Below are positions 52,586-53,748 of a stretch of 53,748 nucleotides of DNA, piece after piece. This DNA comes from an uncultured Acidimicrobiaceae bacterium (GTDB lineage: Bacteria; Actinomycetota; Acidimicrobiia; Spongiisociales; SHLN01): NCBI GenBank assembly GCA_947259275.1, contig CAMYMH010000020.1, forward strand, positions 1-53,748. The letters run 5' to 3'. Under the pieces are notes generated by a model. It did no database searches and had not been told where the DNA came from. It saw only the letters and a list, made by a program, of their open reading frames with translations. The first letter of the stretch is position 1. Every line of letters begins with the position of its first letter. A program made the translations under genes and the position numbers.

Positions 52586-52690
52586 CAGCTGAAATTCCCC
52601 GGTCGGATTCGTTCTACTTGACCGTGCTCTGTCGGCCGCAGGCCTGACAGGCAGGCCCGTGGCCTTGGGCAGCAAGGCTCCCAGCAACCG

Positions 52691-52766
52691 CGCTCTCGGC
52701 AGGATTCGAACCTGGGACACCCTGTTTAGGAAACCGATCGATGCCGAGTCGCTGGCCCAAGCAATC
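52691..52766 (-). pseudogene. More degenerate tRNA-Arg(CCT) remnant
   Basis: On the minus strand the anticodon loop TTCCTAA and T-loop TTCGAAT with CCTGC/CGAGAGC survive. The anticodon stem has two mismatches and the T stem one, and the 5' half is unrecognisable. It aligns base for base with the remnant at 44813-44888 and is more decayed. Confidence 0.7.
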
Positions 52767-52873
52767 AGTGGATAGCCCTTGTACTGCCAGGTCTTCTGTC
52801 TCGCAGCGTCTCGCGCCTCTTCGTTGTGTTTCGCAGGGTCTCGCGGACCAAAAGCGGACCAAACGGGGAGCTG
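52691..52873 (-). repeat. Att-like direct repeat, copy B
   Basis: 183 bp matching copy A (44813-44994) in the same orientation, with about 20% differences and nearly no length change. Shares the arm with GGTCCGC twice and the GCGAGAC/TGCGAAAC repeats. The two copies enclose 7.7 kb including the glycan locus. Confidence 0.7.
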
Positions 52874-52958
52874 TCTGTCGCAGGGTCATGGCCTTCGAAC
52901 CTGACGTTCAAAAGAAGCATTGGACGACCTCGATCTCGGTCAGCCATGCAGACGCCAC

Positions 52959-53748
52959 TCAGTCCGAGACCGGGTAGGCCTCCGCCACGAGCTCGTGTGC
53001 GAGTCGGAGGGCCTCCTCGGCGGCGTGCTCGTCCTGATCGGTGGCAGCGACCCGACCGAGCTCGCGGAGATCGACGAGCTCTTGCTTCACCGACGCTCCG
53101 ATCAGCGTTACCGCGTCGGCAGCCGCGACGGCGACGAACACCGCCTGCTGGCGGTCGCCGCGTGCCGCGAGCGCTTCGGCCGTCTCGAGCAGCCGCAGTG
53201 GGAGGGTGGTCGGGGCCGCGGCGGACTCGATCCGGGCCACGCGCCTCCGCTGGATCACGCGTTCCATCGCGAGGCCGCCGAGCCACGCCGTCAGGACCGC
53301 GGCGCCAAGCCAACCTGGGACGCTGCCCACCACGGCAGCCAGGGCGCCCACGACCCATGCCAGCTCGAGGCGGGTCTCCAGACCGGCGTATGCCTGGCCT
53401 CGCCGAGCGTGGGGTGCCTCCGTCTGCACCACGTAGTCGAAGGCCCGCCGGGCCACACTTCCGCTGACCCCCAGCACAAAAACGAGCGCAACCGCGGTCA
53501 CGCGATGGAAGCGGAGTGCGGTGACCAGTGCCATGACAGCAGGGCTTGCCAGCGCGGCCGTGAGCATCGCCTGCTCCCCGACGAGTCGGCGCAGCCTCGG
53601 GGCGAGGAACGTCCAAGCGAAGGCACCCAGCCCCATCGAGATGGCGAGCAGACCGAAGAACCATGCCGGCTCGCCGGCCCGCTTCATCACGAAGCCGATG
53701 TGGAACACCAGGAAGCCGATGGCGGCCCGAAGGCTGCCCATCCCGAGC
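52959..53748 (-). CDS. MFS transporter, C-terminal part (runs off the window)
   Basis: At least 262 aa; the frame is open to the window edge at 53748, and the first visible ATG (53741) is probably internal. It has about six hydrophobic segments, with the MFS-like turn APRLRRLVGEQAML after the second and RRGQAYAGLETRLELAWVVG later. After the last helix there is a ~80-residue soluble helical tail (LLETAEALAARGDRQQAV ... AEEALRLAHELVAEAYPVSD), unusual for MFS proteins. Substrate unknown. Confidence 0.75.
   Translation of the reverse strand, partial: LGMGSLRAAIGFLVFHIGFVMKRAGEPAWFFGLLAISMGLGAFAWTFLAPRLRRLVGEQAMLTAALASPAVMALVTALRFHRVTAVALVFVLGVSGSVARRAFDYVVQTEAPHARRGQAYAGLETRLELAWVVGALAAVVGSVPGWLGAAVLTAWLGGLAMERVIQRRRVARIESAAAPTTLPLRLLETAEALAARGDRQQAVFVAVAAADAVTLIGASVKQELVDLRELGRVAATDQDEHAAEEALRLAHELVAEAYPVSD

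Larger units (their letters stand above)
52586..52958. other. Intergenic region with att-like copy B
   Basis: Apart from the repeat described separately, no gene is visible here. The open frames crossing it on both strands mirror the tRNA remnant and its arm. Confidence 0.5.

Overview
The window looks like a chromosomal segment of a high-GC Gram-positive bacterium of the phylum Actinomycetota, probably a deep-branching lineage (Acidimicrobiia-like is my guess, not proven). The evidence is the high GC, frequent GTG starts, a CarD regulator, a DUF3263 protein, an LppM-type lipoprotein, and the conserved block clpC / radA-disA-carD-yacL-ispD-ispF / cysS-rlmB. Many genes carry a TANNNT -10 box 6-9 nt before the start codon and no Shine-Dalgarno sequence, which suggests widespread leaderless transcription.

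Layout. 0.2-3 kb, minus strand: a polymorphic-toxin-like protein with an overlapping putative immunity gene, and a hypothetical gene. 3-6.5 kb, minus strand: PlsB-type acyltransferase and a polyprenyl diphosphate synthase. 6.5-10.2 kb, plus strand: a membrane-anchored stand-alone Clp N-domain protein followed by full-length clpC. 10.5-18.9 kb: a VUT/YhhQ transporter, then a nucleoside module made of a BMP lipoprotein, ABC ATPase and two permeases on the plus strand, facing deoC, a ribokinase-family gene and a nucleoside hydrolase on the minus strand. 18.9-19.8 kb: a zinc-ribbon/membrane/discoidin-like protein. 19.8-25.2 kb: radA, disA, a CarD with a histone H1-like KKPAA tail, a PIN-TRAM membrane protein, ispD and ispF. 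25.2-29.1 kb: a Hen1-Pnkp RNA repair cassette. 29.1-32 kb: a GDPD phosphodiesterase, cysS and rlmB. 32-32.8 kb: an array of palindromic intergenic repeats. 32.8-37.9 kb: YczE-like membrane protein, tRNA-Thr(TGT), DUF3263 protein, AI-2E family permease, CvpA-CAP fusion, LppM-like lipoprotein and a hypothetical protein. 38.1-42.5 kb: a hexaheme cytochrome lipoprotein with a collagen-like stalk, facing ccmG/resA, ccmH and ccmF. 42.5-46 kb: a gene-poor, degraded zone with a Cys-rich protein, a VapBC-like module, a 53-bp tandem duplication, a tRNA-Arg(CCT) remnant and an Lrp/AsnC pseudogene. 46-52.1 kb: a glycan locus of a broken GT4, a predicted alpha/alpha-barrel protein, GH130, a GH5-like hydrolase and an intact GT4. 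52.5-53.7 kb: a 40-aa Lys-rich protein, a second tRNA-Arg(CCT) remnant and a truncated MFS transporter.

How the parts work together. The core block resembles the clpC-radA-disA-yacL-ispD-ispF-cysS-rlmB order of Bacillus subtilis, opened by two insertions: the VUT/nucleoside module, and Hen1-Pnkp with GDPD. The nucleoside module can import nucleosides, cleave the N-glycosidic bond and process the sugar. The cytochrome sits beside genes that attach haem to c-type cytochromes. The glycan locus lies between two diverged ~182-bp direct repeats, each starting in a tRNA-Arg(CCT) remnant, which suggests an old integrated island with no integrase that I can recognise inside it. Dispersed palindromic repeats, arranged in facing pairs, occupy most of the long intergenic gaps.
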